From Coenobita brevimanus (lineage: Eukaryota > Arthropoda > Malacostraca > Decapoda > Coenobitidae), in the NCBI GenBank assembly GCA_032717465.1, contig CM064715.1, positions 34,534,382-34,598,381 of the forward strand: DNA of 64,000 nt. The letters run 5' to 3'. The stretch's first letter is position 1; each line of letters opens with the position of its first letter. The notes beneath the pieces are model-generated. The model was not told the DNA's origin. It did not search any database and saw nothing but the letters and a program-made list of their open reading frames with translations. Shown here piece by piece: positions 9,607 to 20,263 of the stretch. A program made the position numbers and the translations under genes.

Positions 9607-10310
9607 ATGGTTTGTAGTGTGCTCCTTACAAGATCTACAATTTTATGTAATTCTGGAATTATACCTGGCAAGAAGTTCATACCTCCAGAAAATTTCTTCA
9701 GAAATTCAGTTTTAAATTCATCATATGTCCTAGCACGATGTAGCTTATCGGAGCGCAATAAATTGCTTGCTGGACATCTTTCCTGGCTTATGCAAGATGA
9801 AAAAATAGCAATTTTCTCTTGTTCATCTAGTATGTGGCGCTTGATGAACATTTGTTCGCACTGACTGATTAATGAAATGACATCAATGCGATCCTTGTCT
9901 GTGCCAGAGAATTTTGGGGCAGTCTTATCCTCGTGATACACAAAAACGTGAGGTGTGGTTTTTAGATCAGCAGTATTTGTTTCTTGATTCATATTTAATG
10001 ATTGCCCTGTTAATTCAACTTGTACGAGTTTATCGTTATGTGAGGGAATGGTAGAATATGTATGACCGGACCGGTGAACCCTGTTAAGTATATTGGCATA
10101 CGTATTTAAGGCTGCTGCGAAGTCGATACTCTCCACATCTGAAGGGGTTTCCCACTCATCATCCGAAACTCCCGTATTTGTTTCCTTATCTATAACGTGT
10201 GGTGTGGGTTGTACAATGGGTGGGCTGTCTCTTAATTGTGAGTCTGATGTTGTGGCAATTTGTGTGTCATCTGGTATTAACGTGGGTGGTTGCGAAAATA
10301 TTCCTGTCAT
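9591..10310 (-). CDS. gag: Gypsy gag, N-terminal and capsid-like part
   Basis: This is the likely start of Gag, with an ATG at 10310. The N-terminal third is acidic, Ser/Thr/Pro-rich and low in complexity. From about residue 125 it resembles the Gypsy capsid region: HVFVYHEDKTAPKFSGTDKD, then a helical stretch with SQCEQMF and FLKKFSGG. The frame closes at 9591 just after HKIVDLVRSTLQT, and the continuation is in -1. Identity rests on position and on continuity with the zinc-knuckle part. Confidence 0.78.
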   Translation of the reverse strand: MTGIFSQPPTLIPDDTQIATTSDSQLRDSPPIVQPTPHVIDKETNTGVSDDEWETPSDVESIDFAAALNTYANILNRVHRSGHTYSTIPSHNDKLVQVELTGQSLNMNQETNTADLKTTPHVFVYHEDKTAPKFSGTDKDRIDVISLISQCEQMFIKRHILDEQEKIAIFSSCISQERCPASNLLRSDKLHRARTYDEFKTEFLKKFSGGMNFLPGIIPELHKIVDLVRSTLQTMCSVK

Positions 10311-11308
10311 TAAGATATGATGTTATGAAATACGCCTCTTGTTTATTTATGTCCTAGCAAACTAGATGATTAAATAAGTTGAATATAGCTAATTTTAGCA
10401 CTGAGAAGAAATGAGCAAGTATAATTTTACCCACTTGATACAGATCGTAGAGGTGTGTCGATACAAAAGTCGATCTCGGAAGAAAATACAGGTTTGATTG
10501 AAGATCTCTTGATAATTCTAGTGGTGTGTTGATGGACGATATTACTCAGGAAACTCCATGGCCTGGTATTTGTAGTGGTTAACGGCTGTCCCAGGCAAAC
10601 CTCAACATAGAACGTCGAATTTCCAACTTAACTGTGAAAATAAGTGAATATGAGTAGGAGCTATGTGAATAATGAGTAATGAGTAGTGCCTGGTGTCAGT
10701 CACACGTTGTTTGGCATAGCAGACTCGCGTTGTGATGTCATCTCAGCACATGGTGACGTCGGCTTCCCACACTGGTAGCTGTGGTGAGTGAATGAGTAGC
10801 GATGAGTAACTTGAGTGAAGACGAGTGAGTAAGATGAGTTGTAAATCGTGTCTCACTCTTCGTTTGTTTGTTCCTTTTATTCTATGTGGAAGTTTTCTCT
10901 GTCCTTTTCTCTAGTGATTTATTCGTTGTGGGATGAAGACTGCCGCTACTTGTAGGTGCGTGTAGAAGATTATACAGACGACGTAGAGTTGTTAATTGTA
11001 GTTGATTGTAGATGGCTGTAGTTGATTGTAGATGGCTGTAGACTTTGTAGAACTGAAGCTAACCTTGTAGTCTCGGTTGCTTTTGTAGAAATTTGCTTTT
11101 AATTCGGAGACGATGTCCGCAGATTTGCTGGTTTGTCGTTAAGCTACTTGCAAGGCGTCGAGTGATCTCTTGACTTCTGCATCAGCGTAATGATCTGGGA
11201 GACGGAGGGGGCAGGAGCTGATATTGTTGGTTGTTGTCAATCTTGATATTTTGTAGGAATTTAATGTTGATTCGTAGACGAGGTTCGTATACGTTCGCTG
11301 CTACCAAA
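10311..11308 (-). other. Gypsy 5' leader between 5' LTR and gag
   Basis: About 1 kb without an open frame. It includes the primer binding site at its LTR end and a short tandem repeat near 10996-11040 (GTTGATTGTAGATGGCTGTA, twice). It probably carries packaging and translation signals, which cannot be read from sequence alone. Confidence 0.7.
11292..11306 (-). promoter_or_regulatory. Putative primer binding site
   Basis: In sense orientation TGGTAGCAGCGAACG starts two bases (TT) after the end of the 5' LTR. TGG complements the universal tRNA CCA end, so this is the expected minus-strand primer site. The tRNA was not identified. Confidence 0.7.
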
Positions 11309-11845
11309 TGTCATAAAGACTTTGTAGTTAATTGTAGAGAAGTATATTTTAGACTTGTGGTCGAGCGGCTTTTATATCTTGTAGTAGTTTCCCCACCAGA
11401 TGTCATGTAGTGACGGGAGAGGTAAAGAATAGTATGGGACTATTTTTATTTGTCTTGGAAATATTAAACAGGTATAATAGTATAAGTCCTGGGTAGCTAC
11501 CTCCCTGTCTCGCTATCTCTCTCTCTCTCTGTTCTAAAGCTAATCTCCGTCTCGACCTCTCTATAGGGTCGCTTGTCTCCTTCTAAACTCTCTTTCCTAA
11601 AATCTCGTGTAGTAGGGTGTGTGTGTCACGTATCTTCCTCATGGCAACAGAACTTTCTCACGAGAGGACTGCTGACAGCTAACTGAATCATCTCCTTACT
11701 GGCCGCTGTCGTCAGCTTTCCTCCGTGTAAGCGTTTAGCGCTGCTCGCTTCTCGCAAACACAACACCTTCTCATCATTTGACTTCCTGCTTCTATCTGTC
11801 TCTCTATCTATCTATTTATCTATCTATCTATTATGTAGTCCTATA
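11309..11845 (-). repeat. 5' LTR of the Gypsy element
   Basis: This is the partner of 2230-2768; only a missing CT near 11772 was noticed. It should hold the promoter. The outer edge abuts CATC (11846-11849) and the inner edge abuts the primer binding site. Confidence 0.95.
11369..11376 (-). promoter_or_regulatory. TATA-like box in the 5' LTR
   Basis: Sense TATAAAAG lies about 60 bp before the LTR end, a plausible core promoter placing transcription start about 25-30 bp downstream and giving a short R-U5. The same octamer is at 2290-2297 in the other LTR. Confidence 0.5.
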
Positions 11846-11849
11846 CATC
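11846..11849. repeat. Target site duplication of the Gypsy element (right copy, CATC)
   Basis: Partner of 2226-2229. Its reverse complement GATG contains the transposase ATG. Confidence 0.9.
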
Positions 11850-12974
11850 TTGCTGCTGATATCGCCGAGGTGAGTGGAGAGAGTGTCAGCATATTGGCAG
11901 GAGAAGGCAGACGAAACCTATGGTTCCAAGATTTTCTTGAGTTCAGAACCATTCATGCGGATTGTTTCAACTGATCCGAGAAATCGTTTGTTAACACTAA
12001 CTTGCGGATTAAACTGCTTGTTATGATTCTTATATACTGTATACACAAAAGACCCCCATTTTTTTTTTTAAGCTATTTTGAATGGGATGCTCATGTGAGG
12101 GAAGGCCATTGGAGAGGTTGTAGGCATGTTGTAGGATATAAAAAACTTATACATGAGAAACAGTTTAAAAGGCTATACCTCGCCCTTACAGGCTACAGCT
12201 CAACAGCTCAATTTTGTGACGGACATCACCGATGAGGAATGTTTTCATTATCAGAGATTAGGTCTTATGAAGGAGTAATCCGTTTTTATCACTGATGGAG
12301 CAGACCTCTGTGTATTAATTACTTAGTGTTTGGCCAGTATCAGTTAAATGAACAAATGATGCCTATACTACACGGTTCCTCGCACCATCAGTATGGTAAG
12401 GGATGGTGCTCAATGAAGCTTTGTCCGTATTTTGAGGAGGAAGCTTTGTTTGAGTGAAATCATAACAAAGTAATAAAGATTATTACCCCAACGTAATATT
12501 TCAATTACTTTTCCATTAGTAAAGTGTACAGAAATAGACGCTCATAAAATATATATTTCACTTAACATTGATGATTTATTCAAGTTAATGAGGCTTCGGT
12601 CTCATACCGAACCGAAGGCCAGAACTGATGCTGTTGCCACCATGAGTATAATCAGTTGCACTGTGTTATTATGCGTCCCAGAAATCAATACAGTTTATCA
12701 ATAATTACCAGTTGCGTAAAATACTTGATATTATGTGTCATTATAACACTGAGTCAATATCTATTATCTCTACTACGTGGCATGATCATACTCATAACCT
12801 CCTCCAATAATTGAATACATGGCAATGAGAGACGGTGGTGATGCATCGACCAATCACACAGTACGATACAAACGCTGCCCCTCCATTCATGATTTTCTAC
12901 TATCACCTCCATGTTTACTATAGGAATGGTTGCCAGGGGTCACCATTTGTGTTCAGGTTCTTTGTTCCGCAACT
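11850..12974. other. Unassigned region between the Tc1-like gene and the satellite array
   Basis: This should include the upstream part of the Tc1-like element, since it joins directly to the transposase start when the Gypsy element is removed. A poly-T run lies at 12060-12069. Small open frames are present but none has a recognisable motif. No terminal repeat was matched. Confidence 0.4.
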
Positions 12975-14390
12975 GTACCACGTTATTTTAATAAATTGCA
13001 TATCTCAGTACGGCAGTGTTGTATTTAGTTTTTCCTGATAATATATATCTGATAATCAGTGCCAAAAAATTATCCTTCTCAGTGATTTTTACTGGGGAAA
13101 TACGGATAATAATATACGACGAACCATCATAATGAGGAAATTATTTAATTTTAAAATTTAGTCGCGAGGCTCAAGATGCAAATTTAAAACCCTAGTTATA
13201 TTAATATCCGTTTCATCACTAAACTCCAAGATGTTTACATATCTCTGATCAGTCGAATCTCTTTGGGCTTGAACCCCTCAAATAAATGCCTTCTTTACCT
13301 GTGAATCTTTTTCACCTGGTGTTACCTCATATATTCACATTATCGATTCTTTTTTCCGCTATTAAATTTTTGAACTAATGTTTTCTGACCGTTAAATAAG
13401 ATTGGGAATGTTTCTCAACGTTTATAGGACATTTGTGGAAGTTGCATTGTTAGTGTTTTCACCTCTGCTTATGCGGTTTTTAGGATCACGCCAGTACAAT
13501 AGTTTTAAATTACTCCTAAAGCAGTTGTAAGAAAAATTGAAACATTTTTATATCCTGATATTAGCCCTAACAATGAGAATAAAAATCACAAATGACTCTC
13601 TTGTAACACAAAAATCCAGTCTCGAAACGCCATTCATAAAGTTCATCCAGTGTTCCTTCAACCTTCAATTTTATGTAGCTTTCGTGTACTGTATGTTAAT
13701 GTAGTTTTGGAATGAATTTGTATTTGATAGTTTGGATATTGGAGTAGTGTTTATGGTTTCTTATATTAATTATTTCGAGAGCCAAAACCTTATACATATT
13801 CCTTCTCACAAGTTATTACAGATTTGAGAGTGTACATAAGGGAATGTGGCTTATGATGTAACATGAACCTTCATAATGTGCAGTTTTATTTCTTGTTTTA
13901 TATTCTATCTTGCGGCTTGATGCCATTTTGAAGTGATTTTACTGCTAAGAAGGAATACTCATTCGAAGTTCCTCGCTTGTTTCAGTGACCAGCACATCAA
14001 ATGAAACATTATTCATAAACAGATTACAGCTCTTTTCACGTGTTAATCGAATTTGTTATATAATTCCTGAATGTAATTTTTCAATATGAAAAAAGCCTTT
14101 CGTGTTTCGGAAATAAATGGGTGTTTCAAATAAACTTTGAGAATATATGTGGACGCTGCATATTTTACAATTTCGACAAAAAAATGCTTAGACAGCCATC
14201 ACTCCAGTAAAATAGTTATGATCGAGTCCGAGAGCAGAGTCTATGAGCCGAAACTAATTGACAATTGGCACTACTTTTTATCTTTGGAGCAACGGCAAAG
14301 ATACGTCGAGAATTGGAAATCCATTAAATCTCAGCACGATAAAAAAGAGGTCAGGTCGACGCTACGGCCACCTTTTTTTTTTTTTTTTTT
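12975..14390 (+). repeat. Satellite monomer A1
   Basis: First recognisable monomer; it begins at about TAATAAATTGCATATCTCAG. It contains the shared boxes and the A-type block ending CATGAACCTTCATAATGTGC (about 13860). Confidence 0.75.
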
Positions 14391-16305
14391 AACCCATCAT
14401 GAACAGTTAAGCTGCAAACATTTGGAACCAATTAATATTTATGAATTATATATCTCTCAGAGGCTGTATTTTCTTTTTCCTAATAATATATATCTGATAA
14501 TGAATACCTAAATAATATTTTTTTAATGTTTTATCGCCTTTCGGATTGATTTTTCGTACTTAAATATGGATAATAATATAATACAAAGCATCCTATTAGG
14601 AAAATACTAAATAGGTTTAATTATATCAGGAGGCTCAATATGCCAATTTAAAGTCCATGTAAAACAGATAATAATATCCGTTTTATCTCTATATTCCACG
14701 ATGTTTACACGTCTCTAATCCTAGGATTTTTTTTTTTTTTTGTGCGAAGAAGGAACCAAAGGCCATGAGCCCGGAATAAGAGTTCCCTCCAAGAGAAAAA
14801 CAAAATACAAGAGAGCCAAATTCAAGATCCATTTATTTCGCGATGCTTGGACACACTGCGCTTGAAAGACTGAAGATCATAGGCAGCAGGAAATAGACAC
14901 AGGGAGACAATTCCAGAGTTGACCAGTTGCATAAATGAAGGACTGGTAATAACGGTTAACTTGCATTAGAGAGTTGGACAGAAAAGGGATGAGAGTTTGC
15001 TGCTAGAAGGGTGCTACGCGCCCGTCGTAGAGGTGGAGAAATGCATGCAGACAGTTCAGAGGAGCAGTGACCATTAAAGTAGCGATAGAAAGGAGATAGA
15101 GGCAACAGTGCGGCGAAGAGACAGAGGTTCAAGGTAGTCAGTAAGAGGAGGAGAGTTAATGAGATGAAAAGCCCCTATTGAGAAGAGGCCTCCCCACACA
15201 TGAGTTGTACTCCACACAGGGGCGGATAAAACCCCTGTATAGAGTCAACAATTGTGCAGGGGTAAAGAAAGAACGGAGTCGATTTAGCACGCCGAATCTC
15301 TCGGAAGCAGATTTTACAATAGATTTAATATGATCTTTCCATGATAAGTCCTAAGTAAATGAAACCCCAAGCATGTTCAAGGATCTTCTCAAATGAATCC
15401 ATTCTTCACCTGTGAATCGATTTGATCCTACGTGTTACCTTATTTCGCCTTGAGACTGTTTATTTTTTCCGATGTGGAATTTTTTAACCCTTTAATGTTT
15501 GTTGAACTTCATACAATTGGGAATTTTCCCAAACTAATTTAGAGTACACATGTGGAAGTAGTATATTTAATGTTTACACCCCTAAATATGCGGTTTTTAG
15601 GATCATTCCAGTATAATAGTTTTCAAATTCTCCTAAAGCAATTTGGTTCTACCCTAACAAAACGTAACTTTTTTTTAGTATTGTTACACCCAAAAACGAG
15701 AAAATCGTAGCGTCAAGAGCTAATAAAGATTCCTTCTCACGAGTGATCAGAGTTTTGAGATTTTTTACATAAGGTAATGTGGCTTATGGTGTAACACGAA
15801 CCTTCATACTCTTCATTTACTTTCTTCTTTTTGCATTCATTAAGGAGCGTTGATTTTATTTTGAACTTATTATGCAGGTTAGAATGAGTACTCATTCGAA
15901 GTTTCTCTCTTGTTTCAATTGAAACTTTTTGCTCATAAACTCTTTAATTCCATCTCTCTTCACTTGTTAATCGATTTCATGTTATTTATTTTGTGTAATT
16001 TTTTCACCCTCAAAAAAGTCTTCTGTTTTGGAAATAATTGGTCGTTTCCCAATAAATTTTGATAATATTTCTGGATGTTGCCTATTTTGCAATCTCGCCG
16101 AAATATATATTTATACAACCATCACTCCACTGAAATATCTTTGATCTATTCCCAAAGCGGACGGTATGAGCGGTAGGTAGTTAAAATTTGGCACTACTTT
16201 TTCTCCATGAAAAAGATAGAGATATTTAAAAAGAAAAGACAATAGACTCATCGAAAATAAAAATCCTTTTATTCTCAACACCACAGTCAAAAGCTTACGT
16301 CGACG
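14391..16305 (+). repeat. Satellite monomer B1 (interrupted)
   Basis: B-type block at about 14391-14470 (CATCATGAACAGTTAAGCTG), then shared boxes. It is interrupted by a LINE fragment at 14728-15379. Confidence 0.75.
14728..15379 (-). mobile_element. 5'-truncated LINE fragment (Jockey/CR1-like end)
   Basis: Poly-T at 14728-14741 is the poly-A tail of a minus-strand LINE. Reading leftward from 15379, the conceptual translation begins LSWKDHIKSIVKSASERFG, then FFTPAQLLTLYRGFIRPC, then further on YASG-like NSLP text broken by stops. This is the familiar post-RT region of non-LTR polymerases. AGGAT at 14723-14727 and 15380-15384 may be the target duplication. The copy is dead. The clade is not certain. 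Confidence 0.75.
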
Positions 16306-17506
16306 GTCGGGCAACATAATTTTTTTGTAACCGCGTATATTTTGAACCAAGTAATGTTCGTAAACTGTATGCATCGGTAGGGCTATGTATTTTTTTCCTA
16401 ATAATGTATATCTGATAAACGTCACCTAAATAATTTTCCATTAAATTGTTTTACTGAGTGATTGTACCTTGGTAAATATGGATAATTATATATATTCAAC
16501 TTTTATAATTTAATCACGAGGCTCAAAATGCCACCTGAAAGCCCAGTTTATACAGATGAGAAAAATATCCGTTTCATCCCTAAATTCGATGGTTATTACA
16601 CGTCTGTACCCAAAAGAAACCCTTTGGATATAAACCCATCAAATGAATTCATATTATACCTGTAAATCGATTTCACCCTACGTGTCACCTCATTTAGCCT
16701 TCTTTCTGATTTTTCTATCCGAGGTGGAATTTTTTCACTCTATTTTCTGAATTTTGTGTACATTTAAGTGACATCTTTAGGATTTTCGCCCTCAATTATG
16801 CGTTTTAACAATCGCTCCACTATAATAGTTTTGAAGGCTTCCTTTTACCGGAACAATGCAAAAGATTTCTTTATCCTAAAGTTCTCACTACAAATGAAAA
16901 TAAACGGCACAAATGGCCCTCCTCCGAAGGTACAAATCCAACCTCGGGACATTAAAATAGATAATAACGTGTTTCATAAACCTTCATTTTTTGTAGCTGT
17001 CATTTCCTATATTTCCACGGAGATGAATAAAGATATATATGGTAGTTAATTGTATGTCTGGGTGTTGCATTAGTGTTGATATTTTCGTGGGATAAAGAAA
17101 ACCGTTTTTGAAAATTTATCGCTTGTTTCAATTGATGTTGTGGTCACCCCCAGATCAATTGAAACTTCTTGTTATTAAACACTTCAGATGTATTCTGTTT
17201 TATTGGTGAATCGATTTCTCTTTATATGTTTACTAAATGTGAATTTTTTCAAGCTCAGGATTTTATCCTGTTTTTTCAATTTAGTTTTCAGTCAAGATGT
17301 TGAAGACGTATATTTAGCGATTTCTTCAAAAATATATGTTTATACGGTCTAACCTCCCGTAAAATATTTTTGAACTACCCCGAAAGCCGATGCCATTAGC
17401 CGTAACTAGTTCACAATTAGCCCTACTGAGATGCATGAAAAATTAAATTGTGTTAATAATTAAAAAATCTAACCAACGTCAATACGACATACACAACAGT
17501 TCACAT
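16306..17506 (+). repeat. Satellite monomer C1
   Basis: C-type block at about 16306-16410 (CGCGTATATTTTGAACCAAG) followed by shared boxes, ending before the A-type block. Confidence 0.72.
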
Positions 17507-18804
17507 CGATTCTACTGCAACCTGATATTTCTTTTGTTTTAGAAATAATGCACAATACTACGTCAGGTTAATAAATCGCATTTCTCTGTACGGAGGTGTT
17601 GTATTTAGTTTTTCCCGTTAAAAAATATGATAATCAGTACCTAAAAATTTCTCTTCGGAGTGATTTTTCCCAGGGAAATATGGAAAAAATATACGACAAA
17701 CCACCAGAATGAAGGAGATATTCAATTTTAAAAATTTAGTCTGGAGGCTGAAGATGCACAAGTAAAGCCCTAGTTATAATAATATCTGTTTTATCACTAA
17801 ACTCCAAGATGTTTACATATCTCTAATGTTTTCTAACCTTTAAATACGATTGGGAATGTTTCCCAACAAGTTTATAGGATATTTTTGGAAGTTGCATTGT
17901 TAGTGTTTTCACCCCCAATTATCCGGTTTTTAAGGATCACCGTTGTCTTAAGAGGAATTGAAACATTTTAAATCCTGAAATTAGCCCTAACAATGAGAAT
18001 AAAAAACACAAATGACGTAACTGCAAGGCAAAAATCCAATCTCGAGCCGCCAATAATAAGGTTCTACTAGTGTTCCTTCAACCTTCATTTTTATGCAGCT
18101 GTCATGTTTACAGAGTTTTGGAATAGTAAATGGAAATTAGTTATATATTTGGTTAGTGCAGTAGTGTTTATGGTATCTTGTATTAATCAATTCGAGAGTC
18201 AAAAGCTTATTTATATTCCTTCTCAGAAGTTATCACATATTTGAGACTGTGTACATAAGGAAATGTGGCTTATGACTTAAAATGAACCTTCATAATGTGC
18301 AGTTTTTTTCTTGTTTTATGATCTATTATGAGGCTTGATGCAATTTTGAAGTGATTTTACTGCTGATTAGAAAGAATACTCATTCGAAGTTTCTCGCTTG
18401 TTTCGGTGACCCCCACATCAAACGAAACTCACGGTTCATAAACACCCAGATTACAGCTTTTTTCACGTGCTAATCAAATTTACGTTATGGAATTCCTGAA
18501 TGTACTCTTTTCAGTCTCAAGAAAGCCGTGTGGGTTTTGAAAACAATTGAGTGTGTTTCAGGTAAATTTTGACAATATTTGTGGACGTTGCATAGTTTGC
18601 AATTTCGTCCAAAATATGTTTAGTTTTGATCTATACCGAGAGCGGATTCCATTGGCCATAACTAAGTGACAAATGGCACTAGTTTTTTATCCTTGGAGCA
18701 ACGGCTAAGATATGTCGATAATTAGATATTTATTAAATCTCAACACGATAGAAAAGAGGTCAGGTTGACGCCTCCGGATAATTATTTTTTATTTTTTTTT
18801 TTAG
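17507..18804 (+). repeat. Satellite monomer A2
   Basis: A-type start CGATTCTACTGCAACCTGAT and A-type end GTACATAAGGAAATGTGGC (about 18250). Confidence 0.72.
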
Positions 18805-19261
18805 TTACTTCATCATGAACAGTTAAGCTGCATACATTTTGGAATCAATTAATATTCATAAATTGTATACCTCCAAGAGGGTGTGTATTTTCTTTTTCCG
18901 AATAATATATATCTGATAATGAATACCTAAATATTATTCTTTTTAATGCTTTCTCGCCTTTCGGAGTGATTTTTCGTACTGAAATATGGATAACATTAAA
19001 ACCATCCTATTAGGGACATTAAATTTTTAAAATTTATCAGGAGGATCAGGATGCCAATCTAATGTCGTAGTAATAGGGAGAAAAATAATATCCGTTTTAT
19101 CTCTAAATTCCAAGATGTTTACACGTCTCTAATCAAACGAAATTCTTTGGGCCAAAACTCCTCAATTGAATGCCTTCTCCTGTGAATCGATTTCATCCTG
19201 TTACCTTATTTCGCCTGGAGACTATTTTTTCCGATGTGGAATTTTTTAACCCTTTTAACCA

Positions 19262-19600
19262 ATTCCAAGGAAGGCAGCAGGCACGCAAATTACCCACTCC
19301 CGGCCTGGGGTGGTAGTGACGATAAATAACGATCTGAGACTCATCCGAGGCCTCACAATCGGAATGAGTACACTTTAAATCCTTTAACGAGGATCTATTG
19401 GAGGGCAAGTCTGGTGCCAGCAGCCGCGGTAATTCCAGTTCCAATAGCGTATATTAAAGTTGTTGAAGTTAAAAAGCTCGTAGTAGGACTACAGTTCCGG
19501 ACTGACGGTACGCCTCCCGGTGTCTACTGTTACACTTCGAACAGTTTGGTATTTAACAGTCCAGGTAGCGGATTCTGAAAGGTTTCTGGGTTACGAGAAA
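19262..19600 (+). rRNA. 18S rRNA pseudogene fragment, part 1
   Basis: The fragment contains universal small-subunit rRNA text: AAGGCAGCAGGCACGCAAAT, TGAGTACACTTTAAATCC, GGTGCCAGCAGCCGCGGTAA and AAAAAGCTCGTAGT. It begins mid-gene and ends in the V4 region (GCGGATTCTGAAAG at about 19568-19581). It carries substitutions at normally fixed sites, for example TTCCAGTTCC where TTCCAGCTCC is expected, so it is a pseudogene copy. Confidence 0.92.
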
Positions 19601-20261
19601 AGCTGCGAGAAATTTTGCAATGTGCATACGAGGTTTCGACAAGTGGTATTCTAGAGAGTGTTGTACGACAATTTTAAGACCAACACCAGGTTGCACCAGC
19701 GCAAGTGTTGGCCAATCAAGGAGATGAAAGTTTCTCTATTTAAACCTGAGTAATCAGAGTACACCGGAGAATGACATCATAGTGGTAGCAGACGATGTTT
19801 CCCCACCGCCAGTCATAATTTCCAAGACAGTATTGAAGCAGTGGAAGACCACCAAAATATTATGTACACAGCAGTGAACTTAGAGGAAGAAATAAGTGCG
19901 CTGATTCATAATTTTTTCGAGATTGTGTCATGTAGGCTATCACCATATTTTAGATGTTTCTTCTTACCACTGGCTTCTTTAATCGAATTTTTGTGAACAT
20001 TATATCAATAGGCTATGATTTGTAGTAAAGGCAATATTGGCCGACAATGCTAGTTTTACCACATGTCGAAGTAGTCCTTGCTCCGTGTTAGTATTCTGGC
20101 ATCGTCTATGACGGTCTACTGCCACTTATACTTATTATTTTTTGAAAAATCGCAACGGTTGTATGCACTTAAGGATTAATTGATGCATGATTTAATTCTG
20201 AGGATTTGGGGGATGTTTGAGCTACAACATTTGTAAAAATAGAGTTATAAGGCTTACGATG
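19601..20261. other. Unassigned insert in the 18S V4 region, left part
   Basis: About 660 bp with no rRNA similarity that I recognise. Short frames exist (one reads ENDIIVVADDVSPPPVII) but none extends far. It could be the edge of an older insertion. Confidence 0.4.
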
Positions 20262-20263
20262 TA

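Larger units (their letters stand above)
2230..11845 (-). mobile_element. Gypsy/errantivirus-like LTR retrotransposon with env-like gene
   Basis: This is a complete 9,616-bp element on the minus strand. In its own 5' to 3' order it has the 5' LTR (11845-11309), a primer binding site, gag with zinc knuckles, aspartic protease, reverse transcriptase, RNase H, integrase, an env-like gene and the 3' LTR (2768-2230). Domain order protease-RT-RNaseH-integrase defines Ty3/Gypsy; a furin-cleaved env-like third gene makes it errantivirus-like. It is flanked by CATC at 2226-2229 and 11846-11849. The two LTRs differ by one visible 2-bp indel, so insertion is recent. Almost every domain boundary is nonetheless a frame change, so this copy as read could not make its polyproteins. 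It lies inside the Tc1-like transposase gene. Confidence 0.95.

Noticed and set aside
11850..11975. Short plus-strand protein-like frame (EVSGESVSILAGEGRRNLWF) next to a GTGAGT donor-like site
   Set aside because: Only about 40 codons, opposite to the transposase, and no family recognised; too little to call.
12002..12235. 77-codon plus-strand frame
   Set aside because: No motif, includes a poly-T run, and no support from neighbours.
16111..16425. A 104-codon minus-strand frame whose start (YTLLGKKYIALPMHTVYEHYL) recurs near 53520
   Set aside because: The recurrence reflects the satellite C block itself. Other C monomers have stops or different frames here, so there is no sign of protein-level selection.
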